From the NCBI GenBank assembly GCA_036343175.1, contig JAZASR010000008.1, positions 1 to 64,000 on the forward strand: a stretch of 64,000 nt of DNA. Direction: 5' to 3'. The notes under the pieces were generated by a model, which was not told where the DNA came from, searched no databases, and saw nothing but the letters and a program-made list of their open reading frames with translations. The position numbers and the translations under genes are program-made. This DNA is from JAEEJA01 sp036343175. GTDB lineage: Bacteria; Bacillota; Clostridia; Lachnospirales; Lachnospiraceae. Every line of letters starts with the position of its first letter. Position 1 is the stretch's first letter. Below are positions 62,421 to 64,000 of this stretch, piece after piece.

Positions 62421-64000
62421 ATGGCCTATTATAAATTTTCATATAACCTCGGGATAAGTCATTATACGTCGGATGATCCTGAAAGCATGCACCGGCATAC
62501 TTACAGGCTTGTATTTTCTTTGGCCTCTTTCGACGGCGGCCTGGTAAACTATTCTGACATCGATACGCTGGTAGAGAGTAAGATCAGATACTTTGAGAGT
62601 GCTCCGCTGAATGATCTGCCTGAGTTTGCGGGCATACTTCCTACGGCTGAGGCACTTACGGAGATCATTTATAAGCAGATGAAGCCTTTCCTTGAGGGTT
62701 ATGGGATCAGGCTTATGAAGCTTGCCGTTTCCGAGACACCTCTTCGTATGTTCTCCATTTCAGACAGGCTGCAGAGACTCGGTATGGCTGCGGCTGCTGT
62801 ACTCGTGGCAGTTCTTACCATGGCTAAAGTATTTGGCCCGGCAGCGTCAGCCATTGCTTCAGCTAAAGCTGACGAAAGCTCCATAAAGATAGACGGCGAT
62901 TTCAGTGACTGGGATGAGTCAGATATTATTAAAATAAAAGATTACAGGGCGTCTGAGATTGGTTGCAGGGCTCAGAATGGCGATCTTTATCTTTATTTAA
63001 AGGATGCTTTTGATGGCACTGCCCTTTGGGACAGGATAGTTACCATTAAAGCTGATAATGATAAAGAAATAAATGTGGGACTTAGCCGCAGTGAGTACGG
63101 TCAGCCTGAAGATCACATCTACAATATGGGTGTGACAGGTGTCGATGGCGCTATCTGCAAGGCCAAAGCATATGCAAATGGAAGCAAGAATGAAGGTGCC
63201 AGATTTGAGTATGAGGTTAAGATACCAGAGGAGGCACTTAAGGGCGCGAAGAGCATAGATTTCGTTAAGCCTTACACTTCTGTTACCCTGATAAAGGGCG
63301 TGGGTATTGCTGATGATACAGCTGGAAATGCTTCTGGTAAAAATTCTGATGACGCAGTAGATAATGCATCGGGTAAAACGGCTGAAGATGACGATTCCAA
63401 AGATTCACAGGAAAGCTTTAGGAACATGAGCGGGAATGGCGCTGCAGCCACAGAGGATGACGCTGATTTTCAAAAGGACGTTAAATTTTCTTCAAATGAT
63501 GATAATGATGCCGGGGACAGCTCCACGGATAAGAGCGGACTTAAGGCGCCGATAACGATTGACGGCTACTACGAGGACTGGCAGGGTATAGATGTACCGA
63601 ATGCTTTCACATGGGGCTCTAATAACAATGAAAGTCAGCATGACGGCGGCATAATAGCTGACGGAGAAAATCTTTATGTTCATGCTAAGATGAATGTCCT
63701 GTATGAAGCGCAGATACCTGTTGATGAGCTGTATATTACGGTGAATGACACTAACAGGCGTGCTTTCATTATCAGGTATGAGAATCCTGACGGATCTATT
63801 AACTGGGATAATAAGGTCTATCATTTGCCTGTCGGTTCGACTTCTCTTGCTGTATATGACAGAGATACCCAGCAGAGGGTCGGCTCAGCTTATGTTACGA
63901 TTGGAGTTCGTGACGATAAGGGTGAGCATATCGATCAATGGGAGATCAGTGTTGATAAAAAGGCTTTGAGCAGGCTTACCGGTATCGATGAGGCTTTGAT
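62421..64000 (+). CDS. PTPS-like domain fused to a membrane helix and two extracytoplasmic domains (partial, XrtG-associated type)
   Basis: 526 codons without a stop, running off the window; AAAGGAG precedes the ATG. Residues 1-115 resemble 6-pyruvoyl-tetrahydropterin synthase/QueD: His14, then His24 and His26 in MHRHTYR as possible zinc ligands, a PTAEALTEIIY helix and a VSETP strand, but no catalytic Cys at the usual place. Residues 122-140 form a membrane helix. Two domains follow, starting IKIDGDFSDWDE (about 155) and ITIDGYYEDWQG (about 378), with a CBM9/DOMON-like opening and the DLYLYLKDAF or NLYVHAKMNV strand, joined by an acidic linker. I recall PTPS-related proteins of this kind (TIGR03112) beside exosortase G and its glycosyltransferase in Firmicutes. 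The rest of that locus would lie beyond the window. Confidence 0.8.
   Translation, partial: MAYYKFSYNLGISHYTSDDPESMHRHTYRLVFSLASFDGGLVNYSDIDTLVESKIRYFESAPLNDLPEFAGILPTAEALTEIIYKQMKPFLEGYGIRLMKLAVSETPLRMFSISDRLQRLGMAAAAVLVAVLTMAKVFGPAASAIASAKADESSIKIDGDFSDWDESDIIKIKDYRASEIGCRAQNGDLYLYLKDAFDGTALWDRIVTIKADNDKEINVGLSRSEYGQPEDHIYNMGVTGVDGAICKAKAYANGSKNEGARFEYEVKIPEEALKGAKSIDFVKPYTSVTLIKGVGIADDTAGNASGKNSDDAVDNASGKTAEDDDSKDSQESFRNMSGNGAAATEDDADFQKDVKFSSNDDNDAGDSSTDKSGLKAPITIDGYYEDWQGIDVPNAFTWGSNNNESQHDGGIIADGENLYVHAKMNVLYEAQIPVDELYITVNDTNRRAFIIRYENPDGSINWDNKVYHLPVGSTSLAVYDRDTQQRVGSAYVTIGVRDDKGEHIDQWEISVDKKALSRLTGIDEAL

Overview
The window looks like a low-GC anaerobic Firmicute of the Lachnospiraceae, most likely Butyrivibrio or a close relative. 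The main reason is the complete butyryl-CoA cluster in the order thl, crt, hbd, bcd, etfB, etfA with a nearby phosphotransbutyrylase. The remA-gmk-rpoZ group, a modular Ig-like surface protein with a lysine-rich tail, and a large glycan locus agree with this. All genes supported here lie on the + strand. Assignments come from motifs and remembered families; no search was run.

Left part (1-20 kb). The acetyl-CoA to butyryl-CoA operon (1274-8849) ends at a strong terminator at 9061. Then come a PD-(D/E)XK nuclease-like gene, a pRiA4b ORF-3-like gene with a large insert, ptb without buk, an AI-2E-family permease, remA, gmk, rpoZ and lepB. The region is unusually rich in intergenic tandem repeats, and several genes have their 3' end tandemly duplicated just downstream. 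Three separate arrays (506-990, 9140-9689, 14645-15008) carry the same inverted repeat, GTGTATAGGTT...AACCTATACAC, with array-specific loops and spacers. They bracket the butyrate operon and the nuclease/pRiA4b/ptb block. I could not match them to any element I know, and they are the main candidate for something undescribed.

Middle (20.9-56 kb). A 1716-residue secreted Ig-like protein precedes a glycan locus of about 29 kb. Three sugar-nucleotide routes can be read: (i) CDP-glucose to 3,6-dideoxy sugars (rfbF, rfbG, rfbH) with a YerE-like ThDP enzyme and an SDR, suggesting a branched yersiniose-type sugar; (ii) a nonulosonic acid route of the legionaminate, GDP-linked kind (ptmE-like, legB, legC, neuD/legH, neuB/legI, neuC/legG); (iii) GDP-mannose (manC). 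A Wzx-type flippase, six GT2 enzymes, one WsaF-like transferase, three membrane O-acyltransferases, a LbetaH acetyltransferase and a CBS-containing Mn pyrophosphatase complete it. No CMP-nonulosonate synthetase, initiating transferase, polymerase or E3 reductase is visible. An orphan type IV pilin-like gene follows.

Right end (56.8-64 kb). A potABCD polyamine transporter has a terminator-like hairpin between potB and potC. The last gene runs off the window and is absent from simple closed-ORF lists. It joins a 6-pyruvoyl-tetrahydropterin-synthase-like domain, one membrane segment and two extracytoplasmic CBM9/DOMON-like domains. That architecture is what I recall for the exosortase-G (XrtG) neighbourhood of Firmicutes, so an XrtG/Firmicu-CTERM sorting system may begin here.
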